From the NCBI GenBank assembly GCA_965183835.1, contig CBCYME010000004.1:314449-378448 (forward strand): a stretch of DNA of 64,000 nucleotides, in the 5' to 3' direction. This document shows, in pieces, positions 1 through 7,967 of the stretch. This DNA comes from OMPR01 sp965183835 (GTDB lineage: Bacteria; Pseudomonadota; Alphaproteobacteria; Rhodobacterales; Rhodobacteraceae). The notes beneath the pieces are model-generated. The model was not told where the DNA came from. It ran no database searches and saw only the letters and a program-made list of their open reading frames with translations. Made by a program: the position numbers and the translations under genes. The stretch's first letter is position 1. The number at the start of each line of letters is the position of its first letter.

Positions 1-1
1 A

Positions 2-484
2 GCCGTGTCACCGCATTACTACTACCCGACAGATCATGGTTGGAAATTCGAAGGGGCGCTGGAAAAACTGATGCATAAGATCGGCATGTTTGACCGGCCA
101 GGCCCTTTGAACCTTGATGGCTTTGAAGGTTCCGGCGCGGATTGGATGCCACAGTACAAGCAGTACATCGAGGACGGCAAAACCATCGTCACGTCCCCGC
201 ATAAGGTTTATGGCAACGATACCAACGACCTGTCGCTGCAACTGCGCAAGAGAGGCGTGGATCAGGTGATCCTTGCCGGCATGTCAGCCAATCTGTGCAC
301 AGAAAGCCATATGCGCGAGTTGCTTGAAGATGGGTTTGAAGTGGCTGTCGTGCGCGACGCAACGGCCGCCGCGATGCTGCCTGAGGGCGATGGGTACCTC
401 GCCGCGCTCATTAACTTCCGCTATATGGCGAATGCTGTGTGGAGCACCGAGGAAGCTGTGGCGAAAATTCGGGCAGCATCCTGA
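2..484 (+). CDS. isochorismatase-like cysteine hydrolase (5' end outside window)
   Basis: The 3' part of a cysteine hydrolase of the isochorismatase fold. These enzymes hydrolyse amide or related C-N bonds through a Cys nucleophile. The visible 160 residues contain the family block SANLCTES, whose Cys is the expected nucleophile at the N-terminus of a helix, preceded by the usual hydrophobic strand (DQVILAGM) and followed by the strand EVAVVRDAT. The Lys of TSPHKVYG fits the catalytic Lys. The catalytic Asp near the N-terminus lies upstream of the window, so the true start is not visible; the reading frame is open from base 2. A strong inverted repeat follows the stop codon. The substrate cannot be told from sequence. 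Confidence 0.85.
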   Translation, partial: AVSPHYYYPTDHGWKFEGALEKLMHKIGMFDRPGPLNLDGFEGSGADWMPQYKQYIEDGKTIVTSPHKVYGNDTNDLSLQLRKRGVDQVILAGMSANLCTESHMRELLEDGFEVAVVRDATAAAMLPEGDGYLAALINFRYMANAVWSTEEAVAKIRAAS

Positions 485-500
485 GTTTTATAAGCGTTCG

Positions 501-532
501 GTCCTATCCCGCACGAGCGGGATAGGACTTTC
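501..532. terminator. strong hairpin terminator between convergent genes
   Basis: A perfect 12-bp inverted repeat, GTCCTATCCCGC and its complement with a 4-base ACGA loop (501-528), followed by TTTC. It lies 17 bases after the hydrolase stop and before the convergent SDR gene. It probably ends the plus-strand transcript. The T-tract is short, as is common in alphaproteobacteria. Confidence 0.75.
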
Positions 533-616
533 AATAACGAGAGCGGCAGCTGTTGCCGTGTGCCGCATTTTCTGGGCGCATTGTTGATATGCCCCAAGTT
601 TTTCAGGTCTCTGTGC

Positions 617-1432
617 TTATGGCTTTTTGGCAGCTGCAGCGCGCAGCATCTGCCCCATCATCTGACCATGCTGGCCAGATCCGCGATGGTACAGCGCCCC
701 GTCCACTGCAATCACCTGACCGCTGACATAGGTCGCCATATCAGAGCTGAGGAACAAGCAGGTGTTGGCCACGTCCTGCGGCGTGCCAAACCGGCCAACA
801 GGGACTGCGTCCATCGCCAGTTTGCGGGTTGCCTCGTTCGGGGCAAGGCGCTCCACGCCTTCGGTCCCGTCAATGAAGCCGGGCACAACCGAATTGATGC
901 GGATGCCCTCGATCCCCCATTCCATCGACAGGGTGCGGGTGATCTGATCCACACCGGCCTTGGCAGCACACACATGCGACTGTCCCTCGTAAGGCAGATA
1001 AGCCTGCGGCGCAGAGATATTGATGATGCTCGCACCTGGGCGTTTCAGAAACGGATGTGCAGCCTTCATCACGTGGATCGTGCCCATCAGGTCAATATCA
1101 ATCACGGTTTTAAAGGCGTTGATCGACATTTCTGATGCCAAGGCAGGGAAATTGCCCGCAGCGCCTGACACCAGCACGTCAATGTCTCCAAAGGCGGCGT
1201 GGAAACCAGCAAGACCCGCTGCAACCGCCTCTGGGTCGCGCACATCAAAGGCCGCGCCCATGGCCTCCATCGCGCCAGCTTCTTTCAGGGCTGCAACCGT
1301 GTCATCCACCTTGTCCTGTGACCGGCTGGCAACCGCGACTTTGGCCCCCGCCGCCGCAAAAGCTTCGGCAATGCCACGGTTGATGCCGCTGGTTCCACCG
1401 ACAACAACAACCGCTTTTCCTTTAAAATCCAT
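617..1432 (-). CDS. SDR oxidoreductase resembling peroxisomal-type 2,4-dienoyl-CoA reductase
   Basis: A 271-residue classical-length short-chain dehydrogenase. The N-terminal Rossmann motif GGTSGINRG (residues 12-20) and the basic residues after strand 2 (ASRSQDK) suggest NADP(H) binding. The usual catalytic YxxxK is absent: the Lys is K158, but the position four before it is Val154, within SHVCAAKAG. The surrounding text (AAGNF near 91-95, FKTVIDIDLMGT, AAKAGVDQITRTLSMEWG, GFIDGTEGVERL) matches what I recall of the 2,4-dienoyl-CoA reductase branch, which also lacks Tyr at that position. Such enzymes reduce 2,4-dienoyl-CoA in unsaturated fatty-acid oxidation. It is the last gene of a minus-strand run behind deoC and ALDH16. 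The exact substrate is inferred. Confidence 0.75.
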   Translation of the reverse strand: MDFKGKAVVVVGGTSGINRGIAEAFAAAGAKVAVASRSQDKVDDTVAALKEAGAMEAMGAAFDVRDPEAVAAGLAGFHAAFGDIDVLVSGAAGNFPALASEMSINAFKTVIDIDLMGTIHVMKAAHPFLKRPGASIINISAPQAYLPYEGQSHVCAAKAGVDQITRTLSMEWGIEGIRINSVVPGFIDGTEGVERLAPNEATRKLAMDAVPVGRFGTPQDVANTCLFLSSDMATYVSGQVIAVDGALYHRGSGQHGQMMGQMLRAAAAKKP

Positions 1433-1462
1433 CTTGGTCTCTCCCCGCTAGGTCCGGGGACC

Positions 1463-3796
1463 CTACTCGCCGTAGGGGACCCAGATGTTCTTGATTTCAG
1501 TCGCAGCTTGCAGGAACCGTTTGCTGTGGTCCACGTTCCAATCGGTTGCCGTGGCGTTATTCACCCAGGTCCGTTTCAGGTTGCCAGCAGCGGCCTTTTC
1601 GAGCTGGGCAGACAGGTCGGTCGAGGAAAACGACCAAACCGCATCCACATTCAGATGCGACGCCAATGGCTTTGCCAGATCCGCATGCACACCCGTCAGG
1701 ATGTTCACGACCCCGGCAGGAACGTCCGAGGTTTCCAAGATCTGATAGAAATCAGTGGCGGCCAGCGGATAAGGTTCAGAGGCGGCCAGAACCACCCGGT
1801 TCCCCATCGCAATCGCCGGGGCCATGACTGAAACCAACCCCAACAGTGGCGCCTCATCGGCGCAGAGCGCACCGATAACACCCGTGGGTTCCTTCATCGC
1901 CAAGGCAACGCCCCGGATTGGGACGCCGTGCACCTGACCGTCGTATTTGTCAGCCCAAGCGGCCGCCGAGAACAGACGCTGGATTGCGGTTTCAACCTCT
2001 TTCGCGCCACCCTTTTTGCCGGTCATGGCGTCAATGCGATGGGCAAATTCATCCGCCCGCGCCGACAGGTTTTCACCGATGTAATACAGGATCTGTGCCC
2101 GCAGGTGTCCGGTTGCCTTGGCCCAGCCTTTGGCGCCCGCTGCGGCTTCGACCGCGTTGCGCACGTCTTTGCGGCTGCCAAGGCCCACGTGACCCAACAG
2201 ACCGGATTTGCCCCAGATCGCGCGGGAATACCCACTGTCTGGACGGGCTTGTTTGCCGCCGACATACATCTTGGCGGTCCGATCCAGTGGATCGTTTGGC
2301 GCGCCTTCGCCAGCCACCGCTTCGACTGGGGTCAAAGCTTTGGCCGTGCCTTTGGGTTTGGTATAGGCGGTCAGCCCTTCCCAGCCGCCTTCGCGACCAA
2401 AGCCGCTTTCGCGCACGCCACCAAAACCGGCAGCGGCATCAAACAGGTTGGTTGCGTTGATCCAGACCACACCGGCAACCAGCTTGGGCGCGATATCCAG
2501 CGCAAGGTTCACGTTCTCGGTCCAGACCGTAGCGGCCAACCCATAGCGCGTGTTGTTGGCCAGTTCGACCGCCTCAGCTGGGGTGCGGAAGGTTGAGGCC
2601 ACCAGAACCGGGCCAAAGATCTCTTCCTGCATCAACGGATCGCTGGTTTCCAAGCCGGTGATCAGGGTCGGTGGGTAATAGCAGCCGTTTTTGGGCATCA
2701 CACAGGACACCTGATGCATTTCACCCGCCGTGTTGCTTTCCACCATCGTCTGGACGGTCTGCAATTGTACCGGGTCGACAACCGCCCCCACGTCGATGCA
2801 TTTGTCCAATGGGTTGCCAATGCGCAAACCGTCCATGCGGGCGCGCAGCTTGTCATAGAACCGATCTGCAATGCCTTCCTGCACCAACAGGCGCGACCCG
2901 GCGCAGCACACCTGACCCTGATTGAACCAGATCGCGTCAACCAGACCTTCGATGGCGGAATCGATATCTGCATCGTCAAAGACCACATAGGCCGACTTGC
3001 CGCCCAGTTCGAGCGTCAGCTCTTTGCCGGACCCGGCCGTGGCTTCGCGAATGCGCCGCCCGACGGCTGTTGACCCAGTAAAGGCAATCTTGTCGACCTC
3101 CGCTGCAACAATCATTTCGCCAACTGCGCTGTCGCCAGTGACGATGTTCACCACGCCTTTGGGCACCCCGGCCTGTTGGCAGATGTCGGCAAACAGCATT
3201 GCGGTGAGCGATGTGTATTCAGCGGGTTTCAGAACCACCGTGTTGCCCATCGCCAGTGCAGGCGCGATTTTCCACGCAAGCATCAACAGCGGGAAGTTCC
3301 ACGGGATGATCTGACCACACACGCCCAAGGCCTGCGTATCCGGCAATTCGCTGTCTTTCAGCTGTGCCATGCCTGCGTGGTAATAGAAATGCCGCTGCGC
3401 CAGCGGAATGTCGATATCGCGGCTCTCGCGGATTGGCTTGCCGTTGTCCAGACTCTCAAGCACGGCAAACAGACGCGAATGTTTCTGCAAAAGACGCGCA
3501 ATGGCATAGAGATATTTGGCCCGGCCAGCGCCGCCGATCTGTTCCCACTTAGGTTGCGCACTGCGCGCGGCAGAAACGGCCGCGTCCACATCGTCTTGCG
3601 TGGCTTGGCTGAGGGTCGCCAGCACCTCGCCCGTGGCGGGGTTGCGGCTGTCGAACCCTTCGCCGGGGGTGGTAAAGGCCCCATTGATGAAATGCCCAAA
3701 GCGGTCGCCTTGGTCTACAAGCCAGGCCAACGCCTCGGCTGCGCTTTCGGGGGCGGGGCCATAATCCATGGTGTCAAAGATTTCTTTTACAGACAT
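1463..3796 (-). CDS. two-domain aldehyde dehydrogenase, ALDH16 type
   Basis: A 777-residue protein with two tandem aldehyde dehydrogenase domains. The N-terminal domain (about 35-490) is complete: PWNFPL (165-170), FTGSTAVG (239-246), the general base E263 in LELGGKS, and the catalytic Cys C297 in FNQGQVCCAG. The C-terminal domain (about 510-777) is ALDH-like (ARADEFAHRI, APAIAMGNRVVLAA, PAGVVNILTG) but has no GQxC active-site block, so it is probably non-catalytic. This is the architecture of family ALDH16, where the second domain is structural. The gene follows deoC by 9 bases. It could oxidise the acetaldehyde or another aldehyde made by the aldolase; that link is inference. The length is about 1.6 times a single ALDH. 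Confidence 0.85.
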   Translation of the reverse strand: MSVKEIFDTMDYGPAPESAAEALAWLVDQGDRFGHFINGAFTTPGEGFDSRNPATGEVLATLSQATQDDVDAAVSAARSAQPKWEQIGGAGRAKYLYAIARLLQKHSRLFAVLESLDNGKPIRESRDIDIPLAQRHFYYHAGMAQLKDSELPDTQALGVCGQIIPWNFPLLMLAWKIAPALAMGNTVVLKPAEYTSLTAMLFADICQQAGVPKGVVNIVTGDSAVGEMIVAAEVDKIAFTGSTAVGRRIREATAGSGKELTLELGGKSAYVVFDDADIDSAIEGLVDAIWFNQGQVCCAGSRLLVQEGIADRFYDKLRARMDGLRIGNPLDKCIDVGAVVDPVQLQTVQTMVESNTAGEMHQVSCVMPKNGCYYPPTLITGLETSDPLMQEEIFGPVLVASTFRTPAEAVELANNTRYGLAATVWTENVNLALDIAPKLVAGVVWINATNLFDAAAGFGGVRESGFGREGGWEGLTAYTKPKGTAKALTPVEAVAGEGAPNDPLDRTAKMYVGGKQARPDSGYSRAIWGKSGLLGHVGLGSRKDVRNAVEAAAGAKGWAKATGHLRAQILYYIGENLSARADEFAHRIDAMTGKKGGAKEVETAIQRLFSAAAWADKYDGQVHGVPIRGVALAMKEPTGVIGALCADEAPLLGLVSVMAPAIAMGNRVVLAASEPYPLAATDFYQILETSDVPAGVVNILTGVHADLAKPLASHLNVDAVWSFSSTDLSAQLEKAAAGNLKRTWVNNATATDWNVDHSKRFLQAATEIKNIWVPYGE

Positions 3797-3805
3797 TGTT
3801 TTTCC

Positions 3806-4795
3806 TCAACCCATCGAATGGCGATAGCCGGCGGAGTATGCCCCGGTGACATGATGTTCCAACTGGCGTTCGATATCCCCCAACAGGGACGAGGCGCCAA
3901 ACCGGAACAGGTCTGGCTGCAACCAACGGTCGCCCAGCTCGTCCTTGATCAGCGCAAGATACACCAGCGCGTCCTTGGCCTTGCTGATGCCCCCTGCGGG
4001 TTTGTACCCAACACGATAGCCGGTGCGGTCGTAATAGTCGCGAATGGCGCGGATCATCACCAACGTGATGGGCAGGGTGGCGTTGACGCTTTCTTTGCCG
4101 GTTGATGTCTTGATGAAATCAGCCCCTGCCATCATGCAGATCAGCGAGGCACGCGCGACATTGCGCAAACTGCCCAATTCACCCGTCGCCAGAATGGCTT
4201 TGACGTGGGCATCGCCACAGGCGACGCGAAACGCTTTCATTTCGTCATAGAGCGCCTGCCAGTTGCCAGACAGCACATGGCGGCGCGAAATCACGATGTC
4301 GATCTCTTCGGCCCCGGCCTTTACGCTTTCTTCGATTTCAGCAAGGCGCAGGTGAAACGGCGACAGACCCGCGGGAAAACCGGTTGAAACAGCGGCCACC
4401 GGAATGCCGGTGCCTTTCAACGCGGTCACAGCAGTTTCGATCATGTCGTGGTAAACGCAGACAGCGCCCGTGGTGATCGCTGGCATCTCCATCGCATCCA
4501 GCAGGGCAGGCGAAACCGGTTGGCGCGCCTTGGCACACAGACGGCGCACCCGACCCACAGTGTCATCGCCCGACAAGGTGGTCAGATCAATCAGCGTAAC
4601 CGCCTTGAGCAACCAAGCCGCCTGATAGTCCTTTTTCACCGACCGACGCCCGGACAGGGTCGCGGCGCGGCGTTCAATGGCTGACGTATTGGCCTGCACT
4701 GCGCGGACCCAATCCAGATCCAGCGCGGTGCCGGGGTTTCTGGGTTCGGTCACTTGCGGCAGCTGCGCGGTCCGTTCAAGGCTCTGCGTTTCCAT
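3806..4795 (-). CDS. deoC: deoxyribose-phosphate aldolase
   Basis: A 329-residue class I aldolase that splits 2-deoxyribose-5-phosphate into glyceraldehyde-3-phosphate and acetaldehyde. The Schiff-base Lys is K229 in DFIKTSTGK; the second active-site Lys is K265 in GYKPAGGI; D166 lies in EEIDIVI. The length is close to the longer (about 330 aa) DeoC group rather than the 250-residue form. I placed the start at METQSL, preceded by AAAGGA about 7 bases upstream. The frame stays open for 92 more codons upstream, but that stretch runs into the divergent promoter and shows no homology. First gene of the deoC-ALDH16-SDR run, so a deoxynucleoside-catabolism role is likely. Confidence 0.9.
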   Translation of the reverse strand: METQSLERTAQLPQVTEPRNPGTALDLDWVRAVQANTSAIERRAATLSGRRSVKKDYQAAWLLKAVTLIDLTTLSGDDTVGRVRRLCAKARQPVSPALLDAMEMPAITTGAVCVYHDMIETAVTALKGTGIPVAAVSTGFPAGLSPFHLRLAEIEESVKAGAEEIDIVISRRHVLSGNWQALYDEMKAFRVACGDAHVKAILATGELGSLRNVARASLICMMAGADFIKTSTGKESVNATLPITLVMIRAIRDYYDRTGYRVGYKPAGGISKAKDALVYLALIKDELGDRWLQPDLFRFGASSLLGDIERQLEHHVTGAYSAGYRHSMG

Positions 4796-4914
4796 GTTCA
4801 CGTCCTTTAGACAGGTTCCGCCCCAAAATCGCACGACCTGCGACAGATTGGCAAGGTTAAGCAGGGGATGACTGTAGGGAATATTTGACCATTTGGACAA
4901 AAAGAAATCCTTTT

Positions 4915-4967
4915 TTGCGAATAATTCGCAATTGCGTTGACATAGTTGCGAATGACTCTCATATACA
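4915..4967 (+). promoter_or_regulatory. metal-operon promoter with two Fur-superfamily-like boxes
   Basis: Between divergent deoC and the metal-binding protein gene. Box 1 is TTGCGAATAATTCGCAA (4915-4931), a palindrome broken only at its central base. A TTGACA -35 hexamer lies at 4937-4942 with an AT-rich CATATACA -10 region at 4960-4967. Box 2, TTGCGAATGACTCTCAT (4946-4962), is an imperfect copy sitting between -35 and -10. Both fit a 7-1-7 layout as bound by Fur-superfamily regulators (Fur, Mur). Repression by a metal-loaded regulator is inferred from position. Confidence 0.65.
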
Positions 4968-4998
4968 TTCTCAAGAACAGACCAAATTGGGGTATTCC

Positions 4999-5952
4999 AT
5001 GATTCGTCGCAGCTTTCTTTTGGCCCTTGGGCTGGTGACCGCTCTCCCGCTGATGGCGTGGGCTGAGGCACCGCTTAAAGTGGTGGCAACCACCGGCATG
5101 ATTGCGGATGCGGCGCGCCAAATCGGCGGTGATCAGGTTGCGGTCAAAGGATTGATGGGGCCGGGCGTCGACCCGCATGCCTATCGTCAGACCCGGACCG
5201 ACATCGTGGCAATGACCCGCGCGGATCTGGTGCTGTGGCATGGTCTCTACCTAGAGGCGCAGATGGGCGAGTTTTTCCACGATTTGGAGCGCAAACGCAC
5301 CGTCGTTGCTGTTGCTGAAGGCATCGATAAAGCCAAGCTGCGCGCCCATGACACCTACGACAACAAATTTGACCCCCACGTCTGGATGACCCCGGTTTTG
5401 TGGCGTGATGTGGTGATCGAAGTGCAAATCGCACTGACCGCCGCCCGCCCCGAAGCGGCCCCGATCTTTGCCGCCAACGCCAAGGCGCATCTGGCGGATG
5501 TGGATCGTCTGATTGCCTATGCAGAAACAACGCTGGCGACCGTTCCTGACAACAACAAAGTGCTGGTCACGGCCCATGATGCCTTTGGCTACTTTGGCAG
5601 CAGCTTTGGCTTTGACGTTCTGGGTATTCAGGGTATTTCAACCCAGTCCGAAGCCGGATTGAACCGCATCGGCGAACTGGTTGATCTGCTGGTGGATCGC
5701 AAAATCACCGCTGTTTTTGTCGAAAGTTCGGTCTCGGATCGCTCGATCCGCGCGCTGATCGAAGGGGCTGCGGCCAAAGGGCACGTGGTGCAGGTTGGGG
5801 GCGAGTTGTTCAGTGACGCCATGGGCGAAGAGGACACATACGAGGGCACCTATTTGGGGATGCTGGATCACAATATCACCGTGATTGCCAATGCGTTGGG
5901 GGCAGATGCGCCTGCGCGTGGCATGGACGGCAAACTGTCGGCGGGATTCTGA
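4999..5952 (+). CDS. manganese/iron ABC transporter periplasmic binding protein (SitA/MntA type)
   Basis: A 317-residue cluster A-I (ZnuA/TroA) metal-binding lipocalin-unrelated protein with a Sec signal peptide (MIRRSF followed by a hydrophobic stretch ending AWA-EAP). Expected metal ligands are visible: His in DPHAYR, His in DPHVWM, Glu in STQSEAG, and Asp at the C-terminal lobe. The loop before DPHVWM is short and lacks the His-rich insertion of zinc-specific ZnuA, which favours Mn or Fe. The start at 4999 begins at the signal peptide; an open extension to 4885 overlaps the promoter and is not used. First of four genes, with the ATPase gene starting 4 bases after its stop. Confidence 0.87.
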   Translation: MIRRSFLLALGLVTALPLMAWAEAPLKVVATTGMIADAARQIGGDQVAVKGLMGPGVDPHAYRQTRTDIVAMTRADLVLWHGLYLEAQMGEFFHDLERKRTVVAVAEGIDKAKLRAHDTYDNKFDPHVWMTPVLWRDVVIEVQIALTAARPEAAPIFAANAKAHLADVDRLIAYAETTLATVPDNNKVLVTAHDAFGYFGSSFGFDVLGIQGISTQSEAGLNRIGELVDLLVDRKITAVFVESSVSDRSIRALIEGAAAKGHVVQVGGELFSDAMGEEDTYEGTYLGMLDHNITVIANALGADAPARGMDGKLSAGF

Positions 5953-5955
5953 ACA

Positions 5956-6756
5956 ATGCTGGATTTGGTAAGCAATCAGGGCACATCCCCCGCCGACACT
6001 CTGGGCGACAGCCCGCTGGCAATCCGGGGCCTGACCGTCTCATACGGCCAGAAACCCGCCGTGTTCTCTGTCGATATGACGGTACAGCCCGGTGCCATGA
6101 CCGCAATCATCGGCCCCAACGGCGCGGGCAAATCCACCATGCTCAAGGCGGCATTGGGGATCGTGAAACCACTGTCCGGGCAGGTCACCGTCTTTGGCGA
6201 ACCGCTTGAACAGCAACGCGCCCGTATTGCTTATGTCCCGCAGCGCGCTAGCGTAGACTGGGACTTTCCCACCCGTGTGATCGATGTGGTTCTGATGGGG
6301 CTCTATCGTGAATTGGGCCTGTTGGGTCGTGTCCGGTCACGGTACAAAGCCAAAGCGATGGACTGCCTGAACCGTGTTGGTATGCGTGACTTTGCGGATC
6401 GCCAGATTGGTCAGCTGTCAGGCGGCCAGCAACAGCGCGTGTTTCTTGCCCGTTCGCTGGCACAAGACGCCGATCTGTACCTGTTGGATGAACCCTTTGC
6501 AGGTGTGGATGCCGCGACTGAAAAAGCGATCATCGGCGTTCTGAAATCGCTCAAAGACGCGGGTAAGACCGTTGTTGTGGTGCACCATGATCTGGCAACT
6601 GTGACTGATTATTTTGATCACGTGTTCCTGATCAACACCCGCAAAGTCGCCGAAGGCTCGGTGGCCGAGGCCTTTACCGCCGACACGTTGCAAGCCGCCT
6701 ATGGTGGGCGCCTTGCCACAGCGCAGGTTGATCAACTCTCGCGGGTTGTGGGGTAA
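5956..6756 (+). CDS. manganese/iron ABC transporter ATPase (SitB/MntB type)
   Basis: A 266-residue ATP-binding subunit that powers metal import through the two membrane proteins encoded next. Walker A is GPNGAGKST, the signature is LSGGQQQRV, Walker B is LYLLDEPF, and the switch His is in VVVHHDL. YVPQRASVDWDFP is the typical Q-loop of metal-type ABC ATPases. It follows the binding-protein gene by 3 bases and ends 5 bases before the first permease, so the four genes are surely one transcript. The N-terminal 20 residues are an unconserved extension. Confidence 0.9.
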   Translation: MLDLVSNQGTSPADTLGDSPLAIRGLTVSYGQKPAVFSVDMTVQPGAMTAIIGPNGAGKSTMLKAALGIVKPLSGQVTVFGEPLEQQRARIAYVPQRASVDWDFPTRVIDVVLMGLYRELGLLGRVRSRYKAKAMDCLNRVGMRDFADRQIGQLSGGQQQRVFLARSLAQDADLYLLDEPFAGVDAATEKAIIGVLKSLKDAGKTVVVVHHDLATVTDYFDHVFLINTRKVAEGSVAEAFTADTLQAAYGGRLATAQVDQLSRVVG

Positions 6757-6761
6757 CTCAA

Positions 6762-7967
6762 ATGCTCAGTGATGCTCTGCTGTTGCAGCTTGGCTATAAC
6801 GCCACGCTGGTGGCTATTGGTGCGACCTTGTTGGGGGTGTCTGCCGGGGTGACCGGTACGTTCCTGTTCCTGCGCAAGCGCGCCTTGGTCAGCGATGCGA
6901 TCAGCCACGCCACCCTTCCCGGTGTCGGTCTGGCGTTCATGCTGATGGTGGCGCTTGGGGGCGATGGCCGTAATCTGGTCGGCTTGCTGCTTGGCTCTGC
7001 TGTGTCTGCATGGATCGGTCTTTTGTGCCTCAACTGGTTGACGCGCAACACACGCCTTGCCGAAGACGCCGCCATTGGCTCGGTGCTGTCGGTGTTCTTT
7101 GGTCTTGGCATTGTTCTGCTGACCGTCATTCAGACCATGGGCGTGGGACGGCAGGCCGGACTCGAAGGGTTCCTATTGGGATCAACCGCCGGGATGCTCT
7201 GGGCCGATGCGGTTGTGATCGCGATTGGTGGGGCGTCGACGCTGGCGTTGATCCTGTTGATGCGCCGCCCGATGACACTGGTGGCGTTTGACCCGGAATA
7301 CGCCGCCGCGCGCGGATTGCCGGTGGATCGCATCGACCTTGCGATGATGGGGCTGGTCATGGCAGTCACCGTTGTTGGTCTGAAAATCGTCGGCCTGATC
7401 CTGATCGTGGCCCTGTTGATCATCCCGCCCGTCACGGCACGGTTCTGGACTGAACGCTCGGATCGCGTGGTTCTGCTGGGCGGTATTGTGGGCGGCCTGT
7501 CTGGCTATCTCGGCGCGGCGCTTTCCGCCTCTGCCCCCAACCTGCCGACGGGTCCGATCATTGTTCTCGTCAGCTTTGGCTTCTTTGCCATTTCGCTGTT
7601 TCTGGCCCCGAACCGCGGTGTTTTGGCGGCGATCCTGCGTCATTTCCGCTTTCAACGCCGCGTACACCTGCGTCAGGGGTTGCTGGCATTGGCCCAAGGG
7701 CAACCGATTTATGAACGTCTTACCCTGCGTTTGCTGACCCGTGCCGGTCTGGCGCGCGCCGATGGGGTGGCCACAGACGCAGGCAAAGCCCGCGCCGCCA
7801 AAGCCCTGCGTGATGAAAAACGATGGGAGGTCATCCGATCCGACCAAACACACGAGGCCGCCGCCGCCCTCTATGACGGGTTGCGCGACATCGAAACTGT
7901 GCTGACCAAAGATCAGATCGTCGAAATCGACCATCAAATCGGTGGCCCACAAGGAGTACCGGCATGA
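6762..7967 (+). CDS. metal ABC transporter permease with C-terminal DtxR-like domain
   Basis: A 401-residue membrane subunit, about 110 residues longer than usual for this family. Residues 1 to about 285 form the ABC-3 permease with eight or so hydrophobic segments and the RKRALVSDAISHATLPG motif. From about 290 the protein becomes soluble and resembles a DtxR/MntR metalloregulator: a winged-helix-like stretch (LTLRLLTRAGLARADG, then TDAGKARAAKALRDEKRWE) and a dimer-domain-like end (YDGLRDIETVLTKD, EIDHQIGGPQ). This layout recalls chlamydial YtgCR, a permease fused to a DtxR-type repressor. DNA binding here is unproven; the recognition helix is not obvious. The gene overlaps the next by 4 bases. 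Confidence 0.85.
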   Translation: MLSDALLLQLGYNATLVAIGATLLGVSAGVTGTFLFLRKRALVSDAISHATLPGVGLAFMLMVALGGDGRNLVGLLLGSAVSAWIGLLCLNWLTRNTRLAEDAAIGSVLSVFFGLGIVLLTVIQTMGVGRQAGLEGFLLGSTAGMLWADAVVIAIGGASTLALILLMRRPMTLVAFDPEYAAARGLPVDRIDLAMMGLVMAVTVVGLKIVGLILIVALLIIPPVTARFWTERSDRVVLLGGIVGGLSGYLGAALSASAPNLPTGPIIVLVSFGFFAISLFLAPNRGVLAAILRHFRFQRRVHLRQGLLALAQGQPIYERLTLRLLTRAGLARADGVATDAGKARAAKALRDEKRWEVIRSDQTHEAAAALYDGLRDIETVLTKDQIVEIDHQIGGPQGVPA

